DNA from: an uncultured bacterium
Lineage (GTDB): Bacteria; Desulfobacterota; Desulfobulbia; Desulfobulbales; Desulfobulbaceae
Assembly (NCBI GenBank): GCA_903842475.1
Contig: CAIMMA010000289.1
Coordinates: 1 to 5,708 of the forward strand
Length of the DNA: 5,708 bases
Direction of reading: 5' to 3'
Every line of letters begins with the position of its first letter. Within the stretch, counting starts at the first letter, position 1. Positions 1 through 5,581 of this stretch are shown here, piece after piece. Position numbers and translations under genes: made by a program. The notes below the pieces were generated by a model that was given only the letters and a program-made list of their open reading frames with translations, was not told the DNA's origin and ran no database searches.

Positions 1-2
1 CC

Positions 3-692
3 GACTATCCCGAGATCCGCATACTCGAGCAAAAAAACTCGGCGGAAGCGTTGGCTGCTGTCGCCACAGGGACTGCGGATGCTTATGTGGGCAATCTTGC
101 AAATGCGACTTATTTGATCAGGATGCAGCGTTTGGACAATTTAGTGGTCGCGGCACCCACACCCTTCGGAGTGAACGAGCAAGCGATGGGTGTGCGCAAA
201 GATTGGCCGGAATTGGCATCTCTGATTAGCAAGGGCATCGACAGCATGTCACCTGAGGAACGTAATGCTCTTAGTCAGAAATGGGGAACTATTGAAATCA
301 GGCAGCATATTGACTATGCCCTGGTTTACTGGGTGCTGGCGATTACCGGTTCGGTCGTATTGGTTACGCTGTATTGGATTCGGCGGTTAGCAAAAGAGAT
401 CGTCGTACGTAAGCAGACGGAGCACGCACTGAACATTGCCAATCTTGAAATCAGGCAAGCAAATGAGGAACTTGAACAGCGGGTTGCAGAACGTACCATT
501 GAAATCCGAGAAACCAACCTGGAACTTGAAAATGAACTTACCGAACATCAGCGGGCTAAAGCAGCACTGGTGGAGAGCGAGGCACGGTTCAAAGCATTGC
601 ACGATGCCAGCTGGGGGGGATCGCCATCCACGACAAGGGAGAAATTTTCGAATGTAATCAAGGCTTGGCGGATATCTCCGGATATACCGTGA
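3..692 (+). CDS. Hybrid sensor histidine kinase, N-terminal piece (partial at window edge, ends by frameshift)
   Basis: This is the sensor half of a membrane histidine kinase; its true start lies left of the window and the frame is open from base 3. The first ~100 codons read like the end of an SBP_bac_3 periplasmic solute-binding domain (a YPEIRIL stretch, then TADAYVGNLANATYLI and GVRKDWPELASLI). One transmembrane helix follows (bases ~312-380, YALVYWVLAITGSVVLVTLY), then a charged coiled coil (~390-570). A PAS domain opens at about 577 (ESEARFKALHDASWGG). The frame then departs from the PAS pattern at a G7 run (613-619), and the last ~24 residues before the TGA at 690-692 are out-of-frame sequence. 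The continuation lies in the next frame (see the following entry). The ligand cannot be read from the sequence; amino acids or other small solutes are usual for SBP_bac_3 sensors. Domain calls are secure, gene integrity is not. Confidence 0.85.
   Translation, partial: DYPEIRILEQKNSAEALAAVATGTADAYVGNLANATYLIRMQRLDNLVVAAPTPFGVNEQAMGVRKDWPELASLISKGIDSMSPEERNALSQKWGTIEIRQHIDYALVYWVLAITGSVVLVTLYWIRRLAKEIVVRKQTEHALNIANLEIRQANEELEQRVAERTIEIRETNLELENELTEHQRAKAALVESEARFKALHDASWGGSPSTTREKFSNVIKAWRISPDIP
613..619 (+). other. G7 homopolymer at the kinase frameshift point
   Basis: Seven consecutive G follow CT at 611-612. Reading frame 3 gives SWGG then non-PAS residues; reading the frame one base back from 620 gives IAIHDKGEIFECNQGLADIS, a normal PAS continuation. 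One extra G (eight in total) would join both halves exactly. Both frames are open across the tract (the second from about 560, the first to 692), so slippage here would also yield the full protein. Confidence 0.8.
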
Positions 693-2119
693 AAGAACTG
701 GTCGGCATGGATGGCCTCCAGCTTATCGCACCAAGTACCCGAACGCTGGTGATGCAAAACATCGTCAGCGGTTATGAAAAGCCATACGAGGCCGTGGGAT
801 TGCGGAAAAACGGCGAAGAATATCCCTTGCGACTCGAAGCCCGTAATATCCCTTACAAGGGTAAACAGGTGAGGTCGGTGGAGTTTCGCGATATCACCGA
901 TGCCAAAAAAGCAGAGGCTGAACATCAACGTTTACAATCACAACTCATTCAGGCTCAAAAGATGGAAGCCATTGGTACCCTGGCGGGAGGTATTGCTCAC
1001 GACTTCAACAATATTCTCGGTGCAGTTCTGGGCTATGCTGAGATGGCCAAAGAGGATAGCGTGCCAGGATCGCAGGCTTCAAAAAAACTTGATAGAGTGA
1101 TAGAGGCTGGAACGCGTGCAGCTGGATTGGTCAAACAGATTCTTGCTTTCAGTCGACAAGTAGTCACTGAGCCCGTCCCCTTAAATCCAGAACATATAAT
1201 TAAAGAAACGATCAAATTACTTCGCCCCAGTTTGCCGTCGACTATCACGATTAAACAGCAGAGCGAAGGTTCCATACGTTCAATAATCGCTGATCCGACC
1301 CAGATCCATCAACTCGTGATGAATCTGTGTACCAACGCCTTCCATGCCATGGAACAAACCGGAGGCATTCTCAGTATAAATCTCGAAAATCAAGAACTGT
1401 CAGCCCCAGATCTTCGGCAGTATCCAAACGTCAAGCCCGGTAAGTTTGTCGTCCTTTCTGTCAGCGATACCGGCCCAGGTATCCCCCCTGAAATCCGTGA
1501 CAGAATATTCGACCCCTATTTTACTACAAAGGAAGTCGGGAAAGGCACTGGAATGGGATTGGCCATTATTCATGGTATAGCCACATCGTTGGGCGGATTT
1601 GTTACTTGTGACAGCATCATTGGACAAGGAGCAGTCTTTCGCAGCTTCTTTCCTGCCATCGAATTGGACATCGCACCGAAGATCGAGTCAACCGATGTCG
1701 TACCAATGGGAAAGGAACATGTGCTCTTTGTCGACGATGAAGAAATGTTGGCTGACCTTGGAAAAACAATGCTTGAACGCCTTAGTTATCATGTCACATT
1801 ATGCAACGATAGCAATACGGCTCTAGCTTGCTTTCGGGAACAGCCGAACAAATTCGATATTCTTGTAACTGACCAGACCATGCCGGGAATGACAGGTTTC
1901 GACCTTGCACGGGAGGTTTTACGGATTCGACCCAATCTACCGATTATACTATGCACCGGTTATAGCAATCTCATTGATGAAAAGGCAGCAAAACAAATTG
2001 GTATCAAAGCATTTATCATGAAGCCCGTTACAAAAAAGCAGTTGACCGAAGCACTCATGCAGGTCAAAATATCAGACATTTCACAAGGGGAAGATAGGCA
2101 ACAAACAACATCCCTCTGA
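665..2119 (+). CDS. Hybrid sensor histidine kinase, C-terminal piece: PAS (rest), HisKA, HATPase, receiver
   Basis: This is the catalytic half of the same kinase, in the frame one base back; homologous coding continues up to the G7 run at 613-619. Counting from the TTG at 665, residues 1-80 complete the PAS domain (ADISGYTVKELVG, then the C-terminal VEFRDITDAKKAEAE). The HisKA box is GIAHDFNN with phospho-acceptor His112. The ATPase domain has an N box (N220/N224), a G1 box DTGPGIP (D268), an F box FDPYFTT and a G2 box GKGTGMGLAI. Residues ~352-468 are a receiver domain with acidic D357/D358, phospho-acceptor D403 (VTDQTMPGM), T431 and K453 (KPV). The expected chemistry is autophosphorylation on His112 and transfer to D403 or to a partner regulator; no DNA-binding output domain or partner is in the window. 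The TTG start has no convincing ribosome-binding site and falls inside the PAS domain, so it is probably not a genuine start. Either the gene is a frameshifted pseudogene or the shift is a sequencing error. Confidence 0.88.
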   Translation: MADISGYTVKELVGMDGLQLIAPSTRTLVMQNIVSGYEKPYEAVGLRKNGEEYPLRLEARNIPYKGKQVRSVEFRDITDAKKAEAEHQRLQSQLIQAQKMEAIGTLAGGIAHDFNNILGAVLGYAEMAKEDSVPGSQASKKLDRVIEAGTRAAGLVKQILAFSRQVVTEPVPLNPEHIIKETIKLLRPSLPSTITIKQQSEGSIRSIIADPTQIHQLVMNLCTNAFHAMEQTGGILSINLENQELSAPDLRQYPNVKPGKFVVLSVSDTGPGIPPEIRDRIFDPYFTTKEVGKGTGMGLAIIHGIATSLGGFVTCDSIIGQGAVFRSFFPAIELDIAPKIESTDVVPMGKEHVLFVDDEEMLADLGKTMLERLSYHVTLCNDSNTALACFREQPNKFDILVTDQTMPGMTGFDLAREVLRIRPNLPIILCTGYSNLIDEKAAKQIGIKAFIMKPVTKKQLTEALMQVKISDISQGEDRQQTTSL

Positions 2120-2160
2120 AAAATGGTAGGTCGTAGACCCATGGGCCGGTACCACTCAAC

Positions 2161-2189
2161 GATTACCAGCAATGGTTTAATACTTTTTT
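2161..2189 (+). terminator. Weak possible terminator after the kinase gene
   Basis: A short inverted repeat (ACCA / TGGT, loosely extended by ATT / AAT) is followed a few bases later by six T at 2184-2189, 40-70 bases after the kinase stop codon. The stem is only 4 bp perfect, so this is a weak candidate. The rest of the gap 2120-2355 is AT-rich around 2250-2285 and must hold the promoter of the following operon, but I see no pair of -35/-10 boxes good enough to call. Confidence 0.25.
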
Positions 2190-2355
2190 CGATCCAAACA
2201 TAATGAACTCGCAAAAAGGGGAAAACATCGGTTTTGTCATTTCGAGCATAGCAATAAACACCTGAAATAATTTAAATATTTTTCGCAAACCTGCTCCTCG
2301 AAATAACAGAAATCGACTTTTTGCGGAACCATCGGACACAGGAAAGGAGATAACT

Positions 2356-2898
2356 ATGAAGTGGAAAACTGAAGATGGTGGATGGAGTCCTTATCTGGCA
2401 GGTGCGCTGGTAGGGGTGTTGGCTATCGTTTCGGTGTATGCAACTACCCAATGGATGGGAAAAACCAATTACCTTGGCGCATCAACGACCTTTGTGCGTG
2501 CTGCGGGGCTGCTTGAACGGACAGTCTTTCCGGATCGAGTCGCTGCCAACGAATACTTCACCAAGGAAAAAGTACGGGTGGATTGGCAGTTCATGCTCGT
2601 TCTCGGGATCTTTTTCGGAGCGTTGATCGCATCCACAACCGATAAGAGCTTCAAGCTGGAAAGTGTCCCGCCGACTTGGGAAGAACGGTTTGGCCCATCG
2701 ATAGGGAAACGAGGTGCAGCCGCCTTCTTCGGAGGGATTGTTGCCATGATCGGTGCCCGCATGGCAGATGGTTGTCCTAGCGGACACGGTCTCAGCGGCA
2801 TGATGCAGTTGTCGGTCAGCTCTTTTATTGCACTGGCCATGTTCTTCGGAACCGGTGTTATCGTTGCCAGACTTGTCTACAGGAGGAGAGCATCATGA
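2356..2898 (+). CDS. YeeE/YedE family membrane protein (sulfur-compound transporter half)
   Basis: This 180-residue inner-membrane protein is one half of a YeeE/YedE (Sulf_transp) transporter, a family whose characterised members carry thiosulfate into the cell. Hydrophobic segments lie at about residues 12-30, 78-96, 119-138 and 152-173. The family signature is the GARMADGCPSGHGLSG motif (residues ~133-148) with Cys140; conserved cysteines in this family are known to handle the sulfur substrate by transient interaction. The ATG is supported by a good ribosome-binding site (AAAGGAG at 2343-2349, six bases upstream). The stop overlaps the start of the next gene (ATGA, 2895-2898), so the two are translationally coupled and probably form one permease. 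No sulfurtransferase (TusA, rhodanese) or persulfide dioxygenase gene, common neighbours of this family, is in the window. The family is confident; the substrate is inferred. Confidence 0.88.
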   Translation: MKWKTEDGGWSPYLAGALVGVLAIVSVYATTQWMGKTNYLGASTTFVRAAGLLERTVFPDRVAANEYFTKEKVRVDWQFMLVLGIFFGALIASTTDKSFKLESVPPTWEERFGPSIGKRGAAAFFGGIVAMIGARMADGCPSGHGLSGMMQLSVSSFIALAMFFGTGVIVARLVYRRRAS

Positions 2899-3425
2899 AC
2901 ATCGATCAGATACTTGGGTTGATTACAGGGATATTGTTCGGGTTTCTCCTGCAAAAGGGCCGCGTTCTCCGCTTTGATAAGCAGGTCGGCGCCATGCTTT
3001 TGAAGGACATGACAATCTTCAAATTCATGCTGTCAGCTATACTGGTCGGCATGGTCGGAATTCAGTTTCTTGCCAGTGTCGGAATCATTGCATTGAGCCA
3101 CAAGGCCATGAATATAGGCGCTGTTTTGGTTGGAGGCGCCCTTTTCGGTTGCGGCTGGGCGGTGATGGGGTTCTGTCCGGGCACTTCTATAGGGGCTCTT
3201 GGCGAAGGGCGCTGGCATGCGGTCTTCGCCATTGCTGGCATGGTTGTGGGGGCAGCTGTCTACGCGGAGCTCTACCCTATTTTCAAATCCACGGTTTTAG
3301 CATGGAAGGACTTTGGGAAAATCGGGGTGGTAGAAGTATTGGGTATCTCTCCTTGGCTTATTGTTCCCGTCTTCTGCGCTGGAATTATATGGATGTTTGT
3401 TTGGTTTGAGCGCAAAAAATTATAA
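2895..3425 (+). CDS. YeeE/YedE family (DUF6691-like) membrane protein, second transporter half
   Basis: This 176-residue membrane protein is the partner half of the preceding gene. Predicted helices lie near residues 5-20, 43-66, 74-93, 108-125 and 151-170. The signature is GALFGCGWAVMGFCPGTSIG (residues ~81-100) with Cys86 and Cys94, the GCGW...GxCPG pattern seen in the YedE-like halves of Sulf_transp proteins. Single-chain YeeE transporters carry both repeats, so a two-gene arrangement implies that these subunits assemble together. The start is clear: a strong AGGAGGAG at 2881-2888 lies six bases before the ATG, and that ATG overlaps the previous stop. Both genes look intact. The role as a thiosulfate or related sulfur-compound uptake subunit is a family inference; selenium or other sulfur species cannot be excluded. 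Confidence 0.87.
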   Translation: MNIDQILGLITGILFGFLLQKGRVLRFDKQVGAMLLKDMTIFKFMLSAILVGMVGIQFLASVGIIALSHKAMNIGAVLVGGALFGCGWAVMGFCPGTSIGALGEGRWHAVFAIAGMVVGAAVYAELYPIFKSTVLAWKDFGKIGVVEVLGISPWLIVPVFCAGIIWMFVWFERKKL

Positions 3426-3434
3426 AAATGAAGC

Positions 3435-3463
3435 AGGGGGTCCACTGAGCGCGAGTGGCCCCT
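3435..3463 (+). terminator. Hairpin after the YeeE/YedE pair
   Basis: AGGGGGTCCACT (3435-3446) pairs with AGTGGCCCCT (3454-3463) around a 7-base loop, with a two-base bulge in the left arm. It starts ten bases after the stop codon, where a terminator is expected, but no T run follows. It may be a Rho-independent terminator of poor quality or simply a 3'-end-stabilising hairpin. Confidence 0.35.
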
Positions 3464-3828
3464 AGATGTAGGGTGCCCGTGTAACGATCTGGCGATACGA
3501 CAATTGCGCATTCATATTCATCCGGAGCGGCAAAGGGTAATGAAGGTATCGGCGATACCATTCAAGAAATTCTTGGTATGTGCAAGGGTAGTTGTTCTCC
3601 CGCTACCGGCTGCGGATGGTTTTCCACACCCACAGATACCCACTTAAAGAATTACGTTTTTTGCATGAGATCACCGCCGATTTCAAGAAATGATTGTTAT
3701 CTCAAAATTTTGACTCATGCGGTTTGTCAGGTTGCACCAAAATTCAGCATCTTAAGTCTTAACTCAGCTAATCCAGGTATGGCAACCGGTGGGGCAGGTT
3801 TAGCAATGCCGGGATTAGCTGCCTGCTT
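3464..3828. other. Apparently non-coding, decayed region
   Basis: No convincing intact gene is visible in these 365 bases. The 105-codon open frame starting at 3578 has no ribosome-binding site and a composition unlike a real protein. On the minus strand, ~3560-3600 reads NYPCTYQEFLEWY, faintly like the N-terminus of an IS1595/ISXO2-type transposase, but stops and frame breaks follow. On the plus strand, ~3740-3828 may hold further decayed sequence of the ATPase remnant that becomes recognisable from 3829. The stretch looks like relics rather than functional sequence. Confidence 0.5.
3545..3559. repeat. Perfect 7-bp inverted repeat, one-base centre
   Basis: GGTATCG, a central G, then CGATACC: a perfect 15-base palindrome. 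A related GGCGATAC occurs upstream at 3491-3498. It could be an operator or a relic of mobile DNA; no adjacent gene start makes an operator role obvious. Confidence 0.5.
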
Positions 3829-4019
3829 ATGCTCCAGGTGTGCTTCATTTACCTGCACAGCCGCTACAGGCGCTTTTCAACTCCGCGCCGCTTGATGGTC
3901 GGGCCTGGATGCTCGTAATCGCGGTCGGGGCAATCGTGCTGCCAATAATATCGCTCGATAAATGGATCAGAATTCGCAGAAGCGCAAACGCAACTACTCC
4001 AACAAAGGAGATACGATGA
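3829..4019 (+). pseudogene. C-terminal remnant of a P-type cation-transporting ATPase
   Basis: From 3858 the frame ending at the TGA 4017-4019 reads QPLQALFNSAPLDGRAWM, then LVIAVGAIVLPIISLDKWIR. This resembles the last transmembrane helices and C-terminus of P2-type ATPases of the calcium/magnesium type (Y-L-P..LQ.LF.(T/S)APL..W pattern, hydrophobic helix, then E/D-K-W and basic residues). The preceding part of the pattern, MLQVCFIYL, is at 3829-3855 in a different frame, so at least one frameshift sits at 3856-3857, and the last frame has a TAG upstream at 3816-3818. None of the catalytic core (DKTGT phosphorylation site, ATP-binding domain) is present, so this is a relic. Its stop overlaps the ATG of the following gene (ATGA, 4016-4019), which suggests that the intact ATPase gene was once translationally coupled to it. 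The family assignment rests on ~55 residues and is moderately sure. Confidence 0.55.
4004..4010 (+). promoter_or_regulatory. Ribosome-binding site that fixes the PsiE-family start
   Basis: AAAGGAG lies five bases before the ATG at 4016. A longer in-frame start at 3962 has no such site and would add 18 hydrophilic residues encoded by the tail of the ATPase remnant, so 4016 is preferred. Confidence 0.75.
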
Positions 4020-4450
4020 TAGAGGCAATCAAGAAATTCGAGAGAGTCATTTTCATCTCTCTGCTCGTCATGATGTCTTTGGTTGTACTGCTCGCAACCA
4101 TCGAGCTGGGATGGATCATCATCAAAGATGTTATCACCCCACCAATTTTCCTTCTCGAAATCAATGAGCTTTTCGATATATTCGGCCTATTTATGCTGGT
4201 GCTTATCGGCGTTGAACTCTTGGAAACCATTGTCAAGACCTACTCCAGCAAAAACGTCAACCATGCGAAAATTGTCATGGCCGTTGCTATTATCGCCATC
4301 GCGCGTAAGGTCATCATTTTGGACGTCGAAAAGTACTCCGGACAGGCTCTGGTCGGAATAGCGTCGATCATTCTGGCGCTCTCTCTAGGTTATTTTTTGG
4401 TTCAACGAAACCCAGGAACAAAGAAGCTCTTGGAAACAGATGAGGAATGA
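4016..4450 (+). CDS. PsiE-family (phosphate-starvation-inducible) membrane protein
   Basis: This 144-residue, very hydrophobic inner-membrane protein has four predicted helices (residues ~10-36, 50-73, 84-103 and 108-128). The PsiE-family core is visible: helix two ends in GVELLETIVKTY, then a short polar loop with His83 leads into IVMAVAIIAIARKVIILD, the most conserved block of the family. The length is close to E. coli PsiE (about 136 residues). The biochemical role of PsiE proteins is not established; the E. coli gene is induced by phosphate starvation, but I see no Pho-box-like repeat here that would show the same control. The gene appears intact although the ATPase reading frame feeding into it is broken, so it now depends on its own ribosome-binding site and on whatever transcription reaches it. 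The family call is good, the function unknown. Confidence 0.82.
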   Translation: MIEAIKKFERVIFISLLVMMSLVVLLATIELGWIIIKDVITPPIFLLEINELFDIFGLFMLVLIGVELLETIVKTYSSKNVNHAKIVMAVAIIAIARKVIILDVEKYSGQALVGIASIILALSLGYFLVQRNPGTKKLLETDEE

Positions 4451-4457
4451 AGCCGGC

Positions 4458-4506
4458 CAGTAGAAAAATCACAGCGGAATGGTGCAATGCGAAGCTACTG
4501 TTTTTT
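4458..4506 (+). terminator. Possible terminator after the PsiE-family gene
   Basis: CAGTAG (4458-4463) pairs with CTACTG (4495-4500), and six T follow directly at 4501-4506. The loop is long (31 bases), so the structure is weaker than a classical terminator, but its placement just after the stop codon and the immediate T run fit. Confidence 0.4.
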
Positions 4507-4762
4507 GCTGAAGTAGTTTGGAAAAAGTGGAAATCAAACCTCGAGCCCATTTTTCTCTGAAAGATTCTTTTGACAGAAAATGAATCCACTGCAAGGTGTA
4601 CAGTACGGTTAAGGCTAACAACTCAAAGGTGCTTTTTTGCTGCTAATTACCAAAATTATGGTATCTACATTAGATGTATGCATTTTTATTAAGTTTTAAT
4701 ATTCAAGGTGTCTACTGTTGCCGTTAACGGGCGAGGAAATGTCCTCGCCCATAGAGGTCCGA
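4507..4762. other. Gap between the PsiE-family gene and the integrase, with inverted repeats only
   Basis: No gene is supported here. The centre is AT-rich and holds two adjacent short inverted repeats: TACCA/TGGTA at 4648-4663 and TACAT/ATGTA at 4666-4678. A 9-bp hairpin lies at 4729-4750. Phage-type attachment sites often sit beside the integrase gene, so an att core could be in this gap, but no tRNA 3' end or direct repeat identifies it. Confidence 0.45.
4729..4750 (-). terminator. Strong 9-bp hairpin downstream of the integrase
   Basis: GGGCGAGGA and TCCTCGCCC pair perfectly around a four-base AATG loop, twelve bases beyond the end of the minus-strand integrase. The stability and position fit a transcript 3' end, but no T run follows on either strand, so it may be a recombination-site arm or a Rho-associated structure instead. 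Confidence 0.45.
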
Positions 4763-5436
4763 CTATCCATAAAGCGTCTCAATCCACCTGATCGCTTCGG
4801 AATCATTCACCTTGCCCAAATACCGTTGAGTGGTTGAAAGGTCTGCATGCCGCAAAATGACTTTGCTGACGATTTCAAGTGGCGTGCCTGATCTTGAGGC
4901 ATAAGTCGCTGCATGCCGTCGGAGATCATGTGGACGGAGTTCTACTGCAACCATGTTGCCCGCCTTCTTTACCATCGACCAGGCAGCAACATATGAGATG
5001 TGGAAAATCCGATCGTTCAAGCCGATTTTATTGATTCTGACGTAGTCGTTTAACCTTAACAATAATTTTCGTGGAACATAAAAAACGATCTCTCCAGTCC
5101 GCCCACTTTTCGGGTTCTGAATGGCCAGGCTTCTCTCTTGAATATCGACCGGCGTGAGATTTAGGACTTCGCCGACCCTCATTCCTCCCCTGGCCATAAG
5201 CTCCAGCATAAGTCTGTTCCGGATGTTCATGGTTCGAAAGATGATCTCGTCAACCGCCTCTTTGTCAACTATTCGCCATTGAACGGCCAAAGGTCGTTTA
5301 AATATCTTTTTGACAACGGCGGTGTTGCAGGGATTGGTGAGGGCTGGCAATCCGGTGTTGATGCTAAAGTTGTAGAAAGATGCGAGTACCGAGTACCGGT
5401 TTCTTTTCGTGGCCTGTTTGTTGACTTTGGTCAGGT
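4763..5436 (-). pseudogene. Tyrosine recombinase/integrase, N-terminus cut off by an IS21-family element
   Basis: This is a phage-type site-specific recombinase that would cut and rejoin DNA through a tyrosine. The native part begins near 5436 (NLTKVNKQATKRNRYSVLAS). That start falls inside the core-binding domain, so most of that domain is missing (family members usually run to roughly 280-330 residues; about 224 remain). The catalytic domain is whole. In the numbering of the longer reading frame from 5557, Arg127 lies in GGMRVGEVL, Lys150 in NPKSGR, His210 and Arg213 in RPHDLRRH, His237 in ILRHADLS and nucleophile Tyr246 in TTQRYLG. The gene ends with IRWIETLYG, a tail I associate with integrases of sulfate- and metal-reducing bacteria (remembered, not searched). 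Upstream sequence is the end of an IS element. The frame stays open into the IS (TTG at 5555-5557, or an internal ATG near 5531), so a chimeric protein is possible, but without its arm/core-binding part it is unlikely to recombine normally. Confidence 0.82.
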
Positions 5437-5470
5437 TGGTATTCCGGCGAAAAAGGTCAGTCGAACTGCC

Positions 5471-5539
5471 GCGAAAGCGGCCGCTGTTCCGCTGTGAAAG
5501 CGGCCACTGTTCCGCTGTGAAAGCGGCCACCATTCCGGT
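5471..5539. repeat. Three tandem 23-bp repeats at the IS end
   Basis: The units are 5471-5493, 5494-5516 and 5517-5539. All share GAAAGCGGCC followed by a (C/T)ATTCC- or CTGTTCC-like segment and CGGT or CGCT. Units 1 and 2 differ at two positions, and unit 3 differs mainly in its last third (ACCATTCCGGT). A further partial match, ATTCCGGYGAAAAAG, flanks the array at 5441-5455 and 5532-5546. These are likely the transposase-binding sites of the IS21-type element. Confidence 0.8.
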
Positions 5540-5581
5540 GAAAAAGACCAGTGCCAAGAGAGAGTCTCGGGGCTGGTGTTT

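Noticed and set aside
613..619. Programmed -1 ribosomal frameshift like that of IS transposases
   Set aside because: Kinases of this type are not known to use one, the tract is G-rich rather than a classic A-rich slippery heptamer, and I see no strong downstream stem or pseudoknot. Mutation or error is simpler.
2234..2262. TTGTCA as a -35 box for the YeeE/YedE operon
   Set aside because: No acceptable -10 box lies 16-18 bases downstream; the AT-rich DNA beyond is not enough to call a promoter.
2469..2840. Minus-strand open frames opposite the first YeeE/YedE gene
   Set aside because: They are antisense shadows of a clearly recognised gene, with no ribosome-binding sites or family features.
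3578..3895. 105-codon plus-strand open frame
   Set aside because: It has no ribosome-binding site, an odd Cys/Ala-rich composition and no recognisable family, and it overlaps the ATPase remnant, which reads better in other frames.
3962..4015. Upstream in-frame ATG extending the PsiE-family protein by 18 residues
   Set aside because: No ribosome-binding site precedes it, the extension is hydrophilic and lies within the ATPase tail, and AAAGGAG sits correctly before the ATG at 4016.
5471..5539. Short repeat array as a CRISPR
   Set aside because: The units are directly abutting with no unique spacers and lie between istB and the IS tip, so they are IS end repeats.
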